A stretch of 64,000 nucleotides of DNA from Pseudoalteromonas luteoviolacea H33-S (GTDB lineage Bacteria > Pseudomonadota > Gammaproteobacteria > Enterobacterales > Alteromonadaceae), in assembly GCF_001625695.1 (NCBI RefSeq), contig NZ_AUXY01000070.1:62001-126000 (forward strand). The letters are read 5' to 3'. This document shows positions 7,728 to 18,095 of this stretch, in pieces. Made by a program: the position numbers and the translations under genes. The notes under the pieces were generated by a model. That model made no database searches. It was not told the DNA's origin and saw nothing but the letters and a program-made list of their open reading frames with translations. Every line of letters starts with the position of its first letter. Position 1 is the first letter of the stretch.

Positions 7728-8990
7728 TTACTGCTCCAATAGTGAATCGATAACATCTAGGGTACGATTAATGGCGCCTTGATTACTTGCAAGACAAGTA
7801 TGTGCGTTTTGCCCTAGCTTTTTCGCGGCAGTACTATCTTGTAAATATAGACTTAACTGCTGAAATAATTCGTTTTTACCTGAGCAAATCTGAGCACCGT
7901 TTGCCGCAATTAATTGTGGGTAGATGTGGGAGAAGTTATAGGTGCTCGGTCCGCTTAAAACGCCTATGGAGCTTGCTGCGGCCTCTAGTGGATTATGACC
8001 ACCTCGCTCAATTAAGCTGCCACCGACAAATGCAATGTCAGCGCAGCCATAAAGAAACTTTAACTCGCCAAGGGTGTCCGCCAACAAAACTGGGTTGTTT
8101 GTATTGTATGCCCCACTTCGACGGCTAAAGTTGAGGCCTGAATCTGTCAGCAAAGTCGCAACTGGATTAAATTGCTCAGGGTGACGAGGTGCAATGATAA
8201 GCAGCGCTTCAGGAGTTTCTTTCAGTAACTGCTTGTGTACGTCAATGATTTGCTCATGTTCACCTGGGTGTGTTGAGCCTGCAACCCAAATAGGTCTATT
8301 TCCTAGTTGAGCCCTCAATACTGCCAACTGTTCCATTTCACTATTACTGAGAGTGACGTCAAACTTAATAGACCCAGTCGTAATGACCTTATTCTGTTTG
8401 AGCCCCAGTTTTATGAACCTTTTAGCATCTTCATCGTTGTGACTAGCAAGCACAGTGATATTGTCCATGATACTTTTACTGAGTGAAGAAAACTTTTGGT
8501 AACCGCGTAAGGATTTATCAGACAACCGCGCATTGATAATTGCAACCGGACAGTGACCTTGGTTTGCATAATGAAATAGATTCGGCCAAAGCTCAGTTTC
8601 TAATACGACAAGTAGTTTAGGCTTTAAACGCTTTATAAATCGGCGTGTTGCAAATCCAAAATCAATTGGAAGATAACAGCTGTGGACTGAGTCATTAAAC
8701 TGTTTATTAATTTCATTTCTACCAGTTGGTGTGTTTGTAGTAATAATTATGGGGTGCGCTGCGTGCTGACATTGTATTTTTTTGATTAATGGCGCTGCAG
8801 CTAATATTTCACCAACGGAGGCGCAGTGAATAATAATAGCTTCTTGTGGCAAATGTGAGCTTACCGCGCCAAACCTTTGTGAAAAGTGTGTTCTATAACC
8901 CTGATTTTTTTTACCTCTGACGTGATACAAATAAAATGCAATAAGCGGCGCAAGTAGCAATAAGGTGAGTGAGTAAATAAATCGGGTCAT
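7728..8990 (-). CDS. waaA: Kdo transferase (lipid A glycosylation)
   Basis: This 420-residue enzyme transfers Kdo from CMP-Kdo to lipid IVA, the first step of lipopolysaccharide inner-core assembly on the inner membrane's cytoplasmic face. It shows the GT30/GT-B pattern: an N-terminal membrane anchor (residues 4-23), HCASVGE with catalytic Glu61, NARLSDKS, the donor-site GSTHPGEHE and FVGGSLIERGGHNPLE near the C-terminus. Length matches E. coli WaaA (425). kdkA at 12.7 kb phosphorylates Kdo; that pairing suggests a mono-Kdo lipid A as in Haemophilus and Vibrio (inference). Confidence 0.95.
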   Translation of the reverse strand: MTRFIYSLTLLLLAPLIAFYLYHVRGKKNQGYRTHFSQRFGAVSSHLPQEAIIIHCASVGEILAAAPLIKKIQCQHAAHPIIITTNTPTGRNEINKQFNDSVHSCYLPIDFGFATRRFIKRLKPKLLVVLETELWPNLFHYANQGHCPVAIINARLSDKSLRGYQKFSSLSKSIMDNITVLASHNDEDAKRFIKLGLKQNKVITTGSIKFDVTLSNSEMEQLAVLRAQLGNRPIWVAGSTHPGEHEQIIDVHKQLLKETPEALLIIAPRHPEQFNPVATLLTDSGLNFSRRSGAYNTNNPVLLADTLGELKFLYGCADIAFVGGSLIERGGHNPLEAAASSIGVLSGPSTYNFSHIYPQLIAANGAQICSGKNELFQQLSLYLQDSTAAKKLGQNAHTCLASNQGAINRTLDVIDSLLEQ

Positions 8991-9135
8991 GGTATCAGAG
9001 CATAAATAAAAGCGCAGTTTAACGTGATTAAAGGTGAATGAAAATGACTATAACAATTTTACACATATCGGGACGTGCCCAACTGCGCTTAATTTGCTAG
9101 TATGCTCGCCCCTGATTGTTTTTGAAAGAAATAAA

Positions 9136-10575
9136 ATGTTGTCAATTTATAAAAAGTTGTTGTTTGCTGTTTCTTTACCCCTGACTTTTGTCGCTCAATC
9201 GGCTTTAGCTGCGCCGACTGCTTATCTTCCTATTGGTAAAGATAATATTCTCGAGTATCAAATTGAAAAGATGTTCACTCTAACGGCTGTAACGCCAATG
9301 AGTAAGCCTTATAGAATTTCAGAAATTAACCAACATATTGTAAGACTTGGCGACATTGACCCTGCTTTGCAAGCGAGTATCCGAGCTCGACTTGCACCAT
9401 ATTTGCAAACAGATGCAATCACTCGTAGGGGAGTGAAATTGCGCATCGATTCTGGGGAAGAGCAACAAATTGCAAATGATCGAGGGAATTATTCGGGCGA
9501 ATACGCAGAAATTTCTCTGGATGGTATCTATCGAGGCAGTGACAGCTCACTATTACAGTTAGGTGCTGAGTACCGTGTAGAAGCCGGTAGGTTAGTGCCT
9601 TATAATACTTTTTATGCACTGGGTGGAGAGAGCCTTCAGCTTAATATAGGCTATAAAGAACATTGGTTTTCGCCTTTCAAGCACTCGGCTCAAGTCTATT
9701 CAACGAATGCACAAACTCCTTTATCAGTGTCTTTGGGGTTAAACTCTCCACTTGAAAACTGGTGGAATTTTGATTTTGAGTTATTTTATTCTGAATTGGA
9801 ACATGTCGAAAACGGTATTCATTATCAAAACAAGCGACATGACGGTACGCCTAAGCTAGCGGGGACGCATTTAAGCTTTGAGCCGTTGAAAAACTGGAAA
9901 GTCGGTATCAACCGAATGATGCAATTCGGAGGCGGTCCAAGAGAAGTTTCAGGAAAGGATGTGGTTAAGGCATTTTTTGACCCCGCAGGCAGTGATAATA
10001 GTGGTCTAACAGGCAGCACAGATACTGAGCTTGGAGACCAATGGGCTACAGTTACCACATCGTTTAAAACGAATTGGTATACACCTGTTGAATGGTATAT
10101 CGAGCATGGTGGTGAAGATACCAGAGAGCATAAAAATTACTTGTTTGGTAATTCTGTCACAAATTATGGCTTTTACATTCCAGAATTAACCAAAGATGTC
10201 TCATTGCGTTACGAGTTCTCAGATATTAGTGAGCTGTGGTATACCCATCATATTTACCCTGTAAAGGGCAATAGTATCAATGATTTCGTGGTAGGGCACT
10301 TTGCAAGCAATCATCGAGTATTTAATCACGGAGTAGCGACGCAAAGCCAAGTTGTTGAAGTTACTTATGCAGAAAGCTTTGATTCTTTATGGCGTTTAAA
10401 GTGGTCAACTGTTGATAACCAAGATAATGAGAAATATGAATATAAAAAGCAAAATGAACTCAAGCTTTCTAATTCTAGAAAAATTGATGATTATCAGTTA
10501 GAAACGAGCCTAACAGTGGGCAAAGATGTCTTCGGAGAAAATTACACTTGGCTGTCAGTCAATGTATACTGGTAA
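9136..10575 (+). CDS. Wzi-like capsule assembly outer-membrane protein
   Basis: The ATG at 9136 starts a normal signal peptide (MLSIYKKLLF to SALA); an ATG-less in-frame extension further upstream adds residues before the signal and is unlikely. The mature protein of about 455 residues has the layout of the Wzi capsule-assembly family: a helical N-terminal part with ISEINQHI, then alternating beta strands, DPAGSDN and WYIEHGGED, and a C-terminal strand ending in an aromatic residue (VYW), typical of outer-membrane barrels. Wzi anchors surface polysaccharide to the outer membrane. It stands divergent from waaA and just upstream of heptose genes, consistent with a surface-glycan role. Confidence 0.82.
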   Translation: MLSIYKKLLFAVSLPLTFVAQSALAAPTAYLPIGKDNILEYQIEKMFTLTAVTPMSKPYRISEINQHIVRLGDIDPALQASIRARLAPYLQTDAITRRGVKLRIDSGEEQQIANDRGNYSGEYAEISLDGIYRGSDSSLLQLGAEYRVEAGRLVPYNTFYALGGESLQLNIGYKEHWFSPFKHSAQVYSTNAQTPLSVSLGLNSPLENWWNFDFELFYSELEHVENGIHYQNKRHDGTPKLAGTHLSFEPLKNWKVGINRMMQFGGGPREVSGKDVVKAFFDPAGSDNSGLTGSTDTELGDQWATVTTSFKTNWYTPVEWYIEHGGEDTREHKNYLFGNSVTNYGFYIPELTKDVSLRYEFSDISELWYTHHIYPVKGNSINDFVVGHFASNHRVFNHGVATQSQVVEVTYAESFDSLWRLKWSTVDNQDNEKYEYKKQNELKLSNSRKIDDYQLETSLTVGKDVFGENYTWLSVNVYW

Positions 10576-10637
10576 TACACGGGTAATAATTAAGAACTAA
10601 CCCAATTATGGGGTTTGTAGGAAATTTAGGGTTCACT

Positions 10638-11231
10638 ATGTCAGTCAATGAACAAATTGCGAATAGTTACTTAGACAGTTTGGAACGCCATATGGCGCTA
10701 TTTGCGAATATGGCGAATTATCATCAAGAGTCGATAGCACTTTTAGAAGCGTGTCAAAACACACTCGCCTCAGGTGGTAAAGTTATCTGGTTTGGTAATG
10801 GTGGTAGTGCGGCAGATGCACAGCACTTAGCCGCTGAGTTTGTGGTGCGTTATAAACTAGAGCGCGGGCCACTGGCTTCAATCGCACTCACAACTGATAC
10901 GTCGATACTGACTGCTCATAGCAACGACTATCATTTTAACACAGTATTTGAAAGGCAAGTTCAAGCGCTATGCAAGCCAGAAGATTTGGTTATAGGGCTG
11001 ACAACCTCAGGTACTAGCGAGAATATCAATTTGGCTTTGGCTGCAGCAAATGAAATTGGTGCTTATACCGTGGCTTTAACTGGTCGTCAGGGCGGCGAAG
11101 TAAAAGACATTGCTAAATTGCCTATTATTATAAATTATGATGAAACAGCACGTATTCAAGAAGCGCATATGTTTATTGGTCATTGGCTTTGCGAAGCGGT
11201 TGACTTTTTAATTGCGGAGCAAAGCAAATGA
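10638..11231 (+). CDS. gmhA: Sedoheptulose-7-phosphate isomerase
   Basis: This 197-residue SIS-domain protein contains the family's phosphate-binding [25 protein letters not shown], and [13 protein letters not shown] near the end. It converts sedoheptulose 7-phosphate to D-glycero-D-manno-heptose 7-phosphate, the first step of ADP-heptose synthesis. I chose ATG 10638 (MSVNEQ), which has AGGG upstream; an in-frame ATG at 10608 would add ten atypical residues. It overlaps hldE by four bases (ATGA). The related DiaA replication protein has similar sequence, but coupling to hldE supports GmhA. Confidence 0.93.
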   Translation: MSVNEQIANSYLDSLERHMALFANMANYHQESIALLEACQNTLASGGKVIWFGNGGSAADAQHLAAEFVVRYKLERGPLASIALTTDTSILTAHSNDYHFNTVFERQVQALCKPEDLVIGLTTSGTSENINLALAAANEIGAYTVALTGRQGGEVKDIAKLPIIINYDETARIQEAHMFIGHWLCEAVDFLIAEQSK

Positions 11232-12676
11232 ATTTAGCTGCCTTACAAAACCTGAATAATGCGCGCGTGCTTGTTGTGGGTGATGTGATGCTAGATAGAT
11301 ATTGGCATGGTGATACCGGTAGGATCTCACCTGAAGCCCCGGTGCCTGTCGTTAAAGTCAGTAGCTTAGATGACAAAGCTGGTGGTGCAGCCAATGTTGC
11401 GAAGAATATCGCACATCTTGATGGCAAGGTTGGGCTTCTAGGCCTGATTGGCCAAGATGACAATGGCCGTAAGCTGAATAATATTTTGGCAGATGAAAAT
11501 ATTGATTCTCAGCTGGTAAGCGTGGAACAGCTACCGACCATTGCAAAAATGCGTGTGATCAGTCGTCATCAGCAAGTTGTTCGCTTGGATATGGAAGAAC
11601 AATTCTTACCGGAGCACAGCGCACTACTTACCGAAAAGCTTGAGCAAGTCATTGATGCATACGAATATGTGTTGTTTTCTGATTACAATAAAGGTGCGCT
11701 TGCGAACATCTCTGAGATGATTGCTATCGCAAAACGAGCAGGCAAAACGGTACTTATTGACCCTAAATTAAGTGATTTATCACTCTATCGCGGTGCCGAC
11801 TTTATTACGCCGAATCTAAATGAATTTAAGCTCGCTGGTGGTGATGTTAGCTCAGAGGCTGCGATTACCCAAAGTGCTCGACAGTTAATCTCAGAAGCGG
11901 GTATCAATGCGATGTTACTTACGCGCTCTGAGCATGGGATGTCTCTTATCTCTGAGGATGAAAAGCATGATTTCCCAGCACAAGTACTTGAAGTAAGTGA
12001 TGTGACAGGGGCTGGTGACACAGTTATTGCAACACTAACGACTATGCTAGGTGCAGGTATGAATGCCAAAGATGCTGTTGAAATGGCTAATTTGGCAGCG
12101 GGTATCGTGGTTGGTAAATTAGGCGCTGCCACTGTGACACCGGAAGAGTTGAGTGCAAAATTGAGCCAGTTTTTGAAAGAAACAGGTGAGCATTATCAGG
12201 CACCTTTTGAAGATGTGCTGCAACATATTTCATTTGCTAAGCAAAATGGCGAGAAAATCGTGTTTACGAACGGCTGTTTTGATATTTTGCACGCAGGCCA
12301 TGTGCGTTATTTAGCGCAGGCTAAATCTATGGGCGACCGTTTAGTTGTAGGGTTAAACAATGATGAGTCAATTTCGCGTTTGAAAGGGGTCGATAGGCCA
12401 ATTAATCCTTTAAGCGAGCGTGCGATGGTTATTTCAGCTTTGGCTTCTGTAGATTGGGTGATTCCTTTTGGCAAAGAAGTAGAAGGTGATACGCCTGCTA
12501 ATTTAATTGCGACGATAAGCCCTGATGTGCTTGTCAAAGGCGGTGATTATAAGGTCGAGGAGATCGCAGGTGCTGACCATGTTTTAGCACAAGGTGGTCA
12601 GGTTGAGGTATTGTCCTTTTTAGACGGTTGCTCAACCTCGAATATCATTAAAAAAGCACGTTTAAGCAAGGGTTAA
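11228..12676 (+). CDS. hldE: Bifunctional heptose kinase / adenylyltransferase
   Basis: This 482-residue protein has two fused domains. Residues 1 to about 320 form a ribokinase/PfkB kinase with GGAANVAKN and the signature VTGAGDTV; the C-terminal part is a nucleotidyltransferase with [16 protein letters not shown] (HxGH). It phosphorylates heptose 7-phosphate at C1, then, after GmhB removes the 7-phosphate, makes ADP-heptose. All three soluble enzymes for ADP-heptose (GmhA, HldE, GmhB) are in this window. The end overlaps the convergent kdkA by four bases. Confidence 0.97.
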   Translation: MNLAALQNLNNARVLVVGDVMLDRYWHGDTGRISPEAPVPVVKVSSLDDKAGGAANVAKNIAHLDGKVGLLGLIGQDDNGRKLNNILADENIDSQLVSVEQLPTIAKMRVISRHQQVVRLDMEEQFLPEHSALLTEKLEQVIDAYEYVLFSDYNKGALANISEMIAIAKRAGKTVLIDPKLSDLSLYRGADFITPNLNEFKLAGGDVSSEAAITQSARQLISEAGINAMLLTRSEHGMSLISEDEKHDFPAQVLEVSDVTGAGDTVIATLTTMLGAGMNAKDAVEMANLAAGIVVGKLGAATVTPEELSAKLSQFLKETGEHYQAPFEDVLQHISFAKQNGEKIVFTNGCFDILHAGHVRYLAQAKSMGDRLVVGLNNDESISRLKGVDRPINPLSERAMVISALASVDWVIPFGKEVEGDTPANLIATISPDVLVKGGDYKVEEIAGADHVLAQGGQVEVLSFLDGCSTSNIIKKARLSKG

Positions 12677-13398
12677 CTGTTCAAGTGCTTTTCGTAAGCC
12701 TGAAGCAGCACTTGCCAGTGTGAATCATCAAAAAAGAAAGTCGGCCATTTGCCGGCTTCTTTTTTAAAAGAACGCGCCAGCCTATCAATATTAGCCTGTT
12801 GCCATGTTTTATTTGTGGCTCTGATCTCTCCTTTATCAAAGTCGATTAAATTGACATTACCCTGTCCATCAAAAAGGATATTATTGATATTGAGATCGTC
12901 ATGATAAACACCGTGACGGTGGAAATCAGCGATGGTTTGACCGACAGACACTAATTCATTTTCTGATAAGTGGCTTTGTTGTAGCTTTTCACACAAACTT
13001 TGTGCGTTTGGGATAGCTTGTGTAAGTATATCAGCACGATAAATACCATAGGCTTGTTCAACATATGCCGCAATGGGATCTGGTACTGCTAGGTTTAACG
13101 CCTTCAGCTCTAAAAGAAGTTTAAACTCCTTGTATACTCTGGTTTTTTCCAAGCCTAAAAATAGATATTGATCATTCAATACTTTGCCTATTAAGCCGCC
13201 TCTCCAATAATGTTTTAATACGGCAGTATTGCCTTTTTGATATTGAATAAACCAAGCTGGCGCGCGGCCGAGCTTACTGTTTACGATAGCGTTTTTTTGC
13301 CGCCAATATTCGACATAAAACCAGTCTTGGTTAATATTTAATTCGCTATTTTGTGGCGTTAATATGAAGTGGTTGCCGGTATTGTCTATTTTTAGCAT
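12673..13398 (-). CDS. kdkA: Kdo kinase
   Basis: This 241-residue kinase-fold protein phosphorylates Kdo at O-4 on lipid A. It has [11 protein letters not shown] in the N-terminal lobe and the catalytic loop [12 protein letters not shown] followed by LIDFDKGE as the metal-binding Asp motif. Length and motifs match KdkA. Kdo kinases occur where a single Kdo is attached, which fits the waaA in this window. It is convergent with hldE and divergent from the GT9 gene. Confidence 0.9.
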   Translation of the reverse strand: MLKIDNTGNHFILTPQNSELNINQDWFYVEYWRQKNAIVNSKLGRAPAWFIQYQKGNTAVLKHYWRGGLIGKVLNDQYLFLGLEKTRVYKEFKLLLELKALNLAVPDPIAAYVEQAYGIYRADILTQAIPNAQSLCEKLQQSHLSENELVSVGQTIADFHRHGVYHDDLNINNILFDGQGNVNLIDFDKGEIRATNKTWQQANIDRLARSFKKEAGKWPTFFFDDSHWQVLLQAYEKHLNS

Positions 13399-13526
13399 AA
13401 GTGGCTAGCAAAGTGGAAATATGTCGCAAGTTTAGCGATTTTTTCTCAAGAGGGAAATGCACAAGTGTTGCAAATCGAGACGATTAATTTAAGATCATGC
13501 GTTCTTAAACTGATTGGGTAAGGCGA

Positions 13527-14570
13527 GTGTCAAAAACAATTTCTTCTATTTGCGTGCTTCGACTATCAGCTATTGGCGATGTATGTCATGCAGTGTCAGC
13601 GGTCCAAGCAATTCAACGCGCACATCCTCAAGCGAAAATAACTTGGGTAATAGGTAAAGTAGAGGCGATGTTATTGGCCGATTTACCGGGTGTTGAGCTT
13701 GTGGTATTTGATAAAAAACGCGGCAAAGCGGCGTTTAAGGATTTAAGGACGCATTTTAAAGGCACAAAATTTGATGTGCTGCTGCACATGCAGGTTGCGT
13801 TTCGTTCTAACGTGGCTGCGCTGTGTATTCCTGCAAAAGTAAAAATTGGTTTTGATAGTGCGCGCTCAAAAGAGTTACATTCGCTAGTCGTCAATCAACA
13901 TATCACGGGCCAAATTGAACCGCATGTACTCGAAGGCTTTCATCATTTCGCTCAGGCAATTGGCGCACAGCCTCAAAGCCCAACTTGGAGTATGCCTTAT
14001 ACAGCTGAGGATGAGGACCAGGCAAAAACGCTTTTGCACGGTCTTGAACGTGTGTTTGTCATTTCACCTGCTGCGAGTAAAAAAGAGCGAAATTGGTTGC
14101 CAGAGCGCTATGCAGCGCTTGCAGAGCATGCAACAGCGCAAGGCTTTCAGGTCGTAATAACCGGTGGCCCAACTGAGTTAGAAGTCAGTCTAAGTCAAGC
14201 CATTATTGAGCAGGCAAAATGTCAGATTTTAAATCTTGTGGGCCAAACTGGGTTAAAAACGCTTTTATGTGTGCTTAAACAAGCAAAGTTAGTACTTGCA
14301 CCTGATACAGGTCCTGCCCATATGGCAGTGACGGTAGGCACGCCGGTTATTGGCTTATACGCGCATTCCAATCCAAAGCGAACAGGGCCATACTTATACC
14401 AGCAGTATGTTGTTGAGGTGTATCACCAAAATTTACTCAAACAAAAAGGCAAGCCGGCCAGTGAGTTGCCTTGGGGCACTCGCGTAAAAGGCGCGGATTT
14501 AATGGCACAAATTAGTGTTGATGATGTAACAGCGATGTTTGATAAAGTCGTTCAACAAGAGAAATTATGA
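13527..14570 (+). CDS. Glycosyltransferase family 9 (heptosyltransferase-like)
   Basis: This 347-residue GT-B enzyme has the N-terminal RLSAIGDVCHAVSAV of LPS heptosyltransferases, the central PAASKKERNWLPERYAAL, and the donor-binding LVLAPDTGPAHMAVTVGTPVIGLYAH. It probably adds ADP-heptose to the Kdo-lipid A core. Whether it is heptosyltransferase I or another family member cannot be decided from sequence, so no symbol is given. It overlaps gmhB by four bases (ATGA), which supports coupling to heptose metabolism. Confidence 0.9.
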   Translation: MSKTISSICVLRLSAIGDVCHAVSAVQAIQRAHPQAKITWVIGKVEAMLLADLPGVELVVFDKKRGKAAFKDLRTHFKGTKFDVLLHMQVAFRSNVAALCIPAKVKIGFDSARSKELHSLVVNQHITGQIEPHVLEGFHHFAQAIGAQPQSPTWSMPYTAEDEDQAKTLLHGLERVFVISPAASKKERNWLPERYAALAEHATAQGFQVVITGGPTELEVSLSQAIIEQAKCQILNLVGQTGLKTLLCVLKQAKLVLAPDTGPAHMAVTVGTPVIGLYAHSNPKRTGPYLYQQYVVEVYHQNLLKQKGKPASELPWGTRVKGADLMAQISVDDVTAMFDKVVQQEKL

Positions 14571-15115
14571 AATCTAAAGCAGTATTCTTAGATAGAGATG
14601 GTGTGATCAATCATGATCACGCTTATGTACATGCCATTGAAGACTTTGAGTTCATCGACGGTGTGTTTGAAGCGTGTCAATACTTTACAGGATTAGGTTA
14701 TAAGCTTGTCGTGGTGACGAACCAATCTGGTATTGGTCGCGGATATTACGATGAAGCTCAGTTCCAGCGCTTAACGCAGTGGATGTGTGAAAAGTTTAAT
14801 AGGCATGGTATTGATATCGCAGGTGTTTATTTTTGCCCACATCACCCCAAAAAAGCACTACCACAGTACTTGCGTGATTGCGATTGCCGAAAGCCAAAAC
14901 CGGGCATGCTATTAAAAGCGATTGAAGAGCATGATATCGACCCTACAAATAGTATCATGGTTGGAGATAAGGCTTCAGATATGAAAGCTGCTATTGCAGC
15001 TGGTGTGGCAACCAAAATATTGGTGCGTTCAGGACAAGAGTTCACTGCTGAAGATGAATCATTTGCAGATTTTGTTTGCGACTCTTTGGCACAGCTGCCC
15101 CAAAAATTAGGTTAA
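14567..15115 (+). CDS. gmhB: Heptose-1,7-bisphosphate 7-phosphatase
   Basis: This 182-residue HAD-superfamily phosphatase has FLDRDGVIN (nucleophile Asp, general acid Asp), VVTNQSGIGRGYY, the zinc-binding CPHHP...CDCRKPKPGM loop typical of GmhB, and VGDKASDM. It removes the 7-phosphate of heptose 1,7-bisphosphate between the two HldE reactions. It is co-transcribed with the preceding glycosyltransferase. Confidence 0.95.
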   Translation: MKSKAVFLDRDGVINHDHAYVHAIEDFEFIDGVFEACQYFTGLGYKLVVVTNQSGIGRGYYDEAQFQRLTQWMCEKFNRHGIDIAGVYFCPHHPKKALPQYLRDCDCRKPKPGMLLKAIEEHDIDPTNSIMVGDKASDMKAAIAAGVATKILVRSGQEFTAEDESFADFVCDSLAQLPQKLG

Positions 15116-15424
15116 CGCCCATTTAGCTTTACGCTCATATAAAACAAGATAATCACAATCCGTGCATTTAGCTTGCGAACCTTTTAAAATATACTCAAGT
15201 AATTTAACTCATTCATACAACAAGTGGGTAATTGGCTTGAGTATGACTTTTCATTTGGTGTGTACCCTTTTAATTGATTTAACCTGAGTTTCAACGTCTA
15301 TAAAATCGAAACAACATTGCATTGAGCTAAATAAATCATGCAGTATTCGAGGCATTATAGTCGTGTGTTAACCTCAGAAACAAAATTAGGCGTACACACT
15401 CCGTGCAACCAATGGAGACTCTAC
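15116..15424 (+). promoter_or_regulatory. Leader region of kbl-tdh
   Basis: This 309-base stretch carries no convincing gene. An in-frame extension of kbl back to 15338 looks unlike any Kbl N-terminus and is read here as leader. The stretch CTCAAGTAATTTA...TTGGCTTGAG around 15192-15240 contains a short inverted pair (CTCAAG / CTTGAG), which might be regulatory. No clear promoter boxes were identified. Confidence 0.3.
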
Positions 15425-16621
15425 ATGAGATCAGCGGCATTTTACAGCCAACTTCAACAACAAATAGAAGAAGTGAAAGCTGAAGGCTTATATAAAAAAG
15501 AACGCATTATTACATCACAACAGCAAGCAGAAATCGCTGTATCAACAGGTGAGAGCGTTATTAACTTTTGTGCAAACAACTACCTAGGCTTGGCTAACCA
15601 TCCAGATCTGATCGCAGCAGCGCAAAGCGGTTTATCTGATCATGGATTTGGCGTTGCATCTGTACGCTTTATTTGTGGTACTCAAGACATCCATAAGACT
15701 TTAGAAGAAAAAATCAGTGAGTTTTTGAAAACTGAAGATACGATTTTATACTCGTCGTGCTTTGATGCTAACGCTGGCTTATTTGAAACGATCCTTGGCC
15801 CAGAGGACGCAATAATCTCTGACTCTTTGAACCATGCATCTATTATCGATGGTGTGCGTCTATGTAAAGCTAAACGCTTCCGTTATGCAAACAATGACAT
15901 GGCCGATTTAGAGAAGCAGCTGATTGCAGCGACTGAAGCGGGTGCTAAAACTAAGCTGATAGCAACTGATGGTGTTTTCTCAATGGATGGTGTTATCTGT
16001 AACTTAGCTGCAGTGTGCGATCTTGCAGATAAGTACGATGCACTTGTTATGGTAGATGATTCACATGCTGTTGGTTTTGTAGGTGAAAATGGCGCGGGCA
16101 CGGCTGAGTACTGTGGCGTTATGGACAGAGTTGACATTATCACTGGCACGCTTGGTAAAGCATTAGGTGGCGCATCAGGTGGCTACACATCAGGTAAAAA
16201 AGAGATTGTAGAGTGGTTACGCCAGCGCTCTCGCCCATATTTGTTCTCTAACTCGTTAGCGCCATCTATCGTGACAGCATCTATCAAAGTGCTTGATATG
16301 CTTAAAGACGGCAAAGCATTACGTGACCAGCTATGGGAAAACGCAGCATACTTCCGCAACGAGATGGAAGCGGCTGGCTTTACATGTGCAGGTAAAGATC
16401 ATGCAATTATTCCAGTTATGCTTGGCGATGCAAAAGTGGCAGCAGAAATGTCAGATAGATTGCTAGCTGAAGGTATTTACGTGATTGGTTTCTCTTTCCC
16501 TGTGGTGCCAAAAGGCCAAGCTCGTATTCGTACGCAAATTTCAGCTGCGCACACTAAAGAACAATTGGATAAAGCGATTACAGCGTTTATCCGCATTGGT
16601 AAAGATTTAGGTGTGATTTAA
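15425..16621 (+). CDS. kbl: 2-amino-3-ketobutyrate CoA ligase
   Basis: This 398-residue PLP enzyme (alpha-oxoamine synthase family) splits 2-amino-3-ketobutyrate with CoA into glycine and acetyl-CoA. It has [30 protein letters not shown] and the PLP-lysine motif [15 protein letters not shown]. The start at 15425 ([10 protein letters not shown]) gives exactly E. coli Kbl's length and has GGAG upstream. With tdh it forms the two-step threonine-to-glycine pathway. Confidence 0.96.
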   Translation: MRSAAFYSQLQQQIEEVKAEGLYKKERIITSQQQAEIAVSTGESVINFCANNYLGLANHPDLIAAAQSGLSDHGFGVASVRFICGTQDIHKTLEEKISEFLKTEDTILYSSCFDANAGLFETILGPEDAIISDSLNHASIIDGVRLCKAKRFRYANNDMADLEKQLIAATEAGAKTKLIATDGVFSMDGVICNLAAVCDLADKYDALVMVDDSHAVGFVGENGAGTAEYCGVMDRVDIITGTLGKALGGASGGYTSGKKEIVEWLRQRSRPYLFSNSLAPSIVTASIKVLDMLKDGKALRDQLWENAAYFRNEMEAAGFTCAGKDHAIIPVMLGDAKVAAEMSDRLLAEGIYVIGFSFPVVPKGQARIRTQISAAHTKEQLDKAITAFIRIGKDLGVI

Positions 16622-16663
16622 TTGCTAGGTGCTAACGCACCTACTTTCTAACGAGTGAATATT

Positions 16664-17692
16664 ATGAAAGCATTATCCAAGTTGAAAGCTGAAGAAGGGA
16701 TCTGGATGACCGATGTGCCTAAACCTGAAATGGGGCACAACGACTTACTGATCAAGATCCGTAAAACGGCAATTTGTGGCACCGATGTCCATATTTATAA
16801 GTGGGATGAGTGGTCTCAAAATACCATTCCAACCCCTATGGTCGTGGGCCATGAGTATGTGGGTGAAATCATCGATATGGGTCAAGAGGTACGAGGCTTT
16901 TCTGTTGGTGACCGTGTTTCTGGTGAAGGTCATATCACATGCGGGCATTGCCGAAACTGCCGAGCAGGTCGAGTACACTTATGTCGTAATACTATTGGTG
17001 TGGGTGTTAATCGAGAAGGCTCATTCGCTGAATACTTAGTTATTCCAGCTTATAACGCATTTAAAATACCAGATAATATTTCAGATGAGTTAGCATCGAT
17101 TTTTGACCCATTTGGTAATGCCGTACATACTGCTTTATCATTTGATTTAGTGGGTGAAGATGTATTAATCACTGGCGCTGGTCCAATTGGTATTATGGCA
17201 GCAGCGGTTGCTAAACATGTAGGTGCGCGCCATGTTGTTATCACTGATGTGAATGAATATCGACTAGATCTTGCACGTAAAATGGGCGCCACTAAGGCGG
17301 TCAATGTGGCAAGCGAAAGTCTTGAAGATGTGATGGAAGAACTGGGTATGACAGAAGGCTTCGATGTAGGCCTAGAAATGTCTGGTGTACCGGTTGCATT
17401 TAATAGCATGCTGAACAACATGAATCACGGCGGTAAAATTGCGATGCTGGGTATTCCACCCAGTGATATGGCGGTTGATTGGAACCAAGTCATTTTCAAA
17501 GGCTTAGTTATCAAAGGCATTTACGGACGTGAAATGTTTGAGACCTGGTACAAGATGGCAAGTTTGATTCAGTCTGGTTTGAATCTAGAGCCCATCATTA
17601 CCCATGAATTTAATGTGGATGATTTTCAGAAGGGCTTTGATACAATGATCTCAGGCCAGTCAGGTAAAGTGATCCTAGACTGGACAAAGTAA
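16664..17692 (+). CDS. tdh: L-threonine 3-dehydrogenase
   Basis: This 342-residue zinc-dependent NAD dehydrogenase is almost identical in pattern to E. coli Tdh from [12 protein letters not shown] on. It has catalytic zinc Cys38 (CGTDVH), the structural-zinc loop [15 protein letters not shown], and the Rossmann glycines in GAGPIG. I chose ATG 16664 over the in-frame ATG nine bases upstream because it gives the family start. It is 42 bases after kbl in the same operon. Confidence 0.97.
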   Translation: MKALSKLKAEEGIWMTDVPKPEMGHNDLLIKIRKTAICGTDVHIYKWDEWSQNTIPTPMVVGHEYVGEIIDMGQEVRGFSVGDRVSGEGHITCGHCRNCRAGRVHLCRNTIGVGVNREGSFAEYLVIPAYNAFKIPDNISDELASIFDPFGNAVHTALSFDLVGEDVLITGAGPIGIMAAAVAKHVGARHVVITDVNEYRLDLARKMGATKAVNVASESLEDVMEELGMTEGFDVGLEMSGVPVAFNSMLNNMNHGGKIAMLGIPPSDMAVDWNQVIFKGLVIKGIYGREMFETWYKMASLIQSGLNLEPIITHEFNVDDFQKGFDTMISGQSGKVILDWTK

Positions 17693-17706
17693 TTTAAGTC
17701 CAACAG

Positions 17707-17767
17707 GCGGCTTTAAATTGTACTTTCCTTTTTGTAAGGTATTGTATTAATTGGGCCGCTTTTTTAA
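17707..17767 (+). terminator. Possible terminator between tdh and glpE
   Basis: GCGGC at 17707 can pair with GCCGC at 17755, with an inner CCTT/AAGG pairing, and the outer arm is followed directly by TTTTTT. It is a long-loop structure, so only moderately convincing. Confidence 0.4.
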
Positions 17768-17777
17768 TGAGAGAGAT

Positions 17778-18095
17778 ATGGCTTTTAAACATATTAGTAT
17801 TGAACAAACACAAGCATTAATCGCACAAGATAACGTGGTTGTTGCAGATATCCGCGATCCTAACTCGTTTTCCGCGGGGCACATTCCTGGTTCGGAGCAC
17901 CTTTCGAATGAAAACTTAGCTCATTTTATGCAGGAAAAAGAGTTTGAGCAGCCGATCATTATTGTTTGTTACCATGGGATCAGCTCTCAAAATGCTGCAA
18001 ACTATTTAGTCGAGCAAGGTTTTGAAGATGTTTACAGTATGGATGGCGGCTTTACTCAATGGGAGCAAACACTTCCGGAACATGTAGAAAAATGA
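17778..18095 (+). CDS. glpE: Thiosulfate sulfurtransferase GlpE (rhodanese)
   Basis: This 105-residue single-domain rhodanese moves sulfane sulfur from thiosulfate to thiol acceptors. It has VADIRDPNSF, AGHIPGS and the active-site loop VCYHGISSQNAA with the catalytic Cys, as in E. coli GlpE. The ATG at 17778 lies after AGAGAG. It overlaps glpG by four bases (ATGA), the same gene order as in E. coli. Confidence 0.94.
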   Translation: MAFKHISIEQTQALIAQDNVVVADIRDPNSFSAGHIPGSEHLSNENLAHFMQEKEFEQPIIIVCYHGISSQNAANYLVEQGFEDVYSMDGGFTQWEQTLPEHVEK

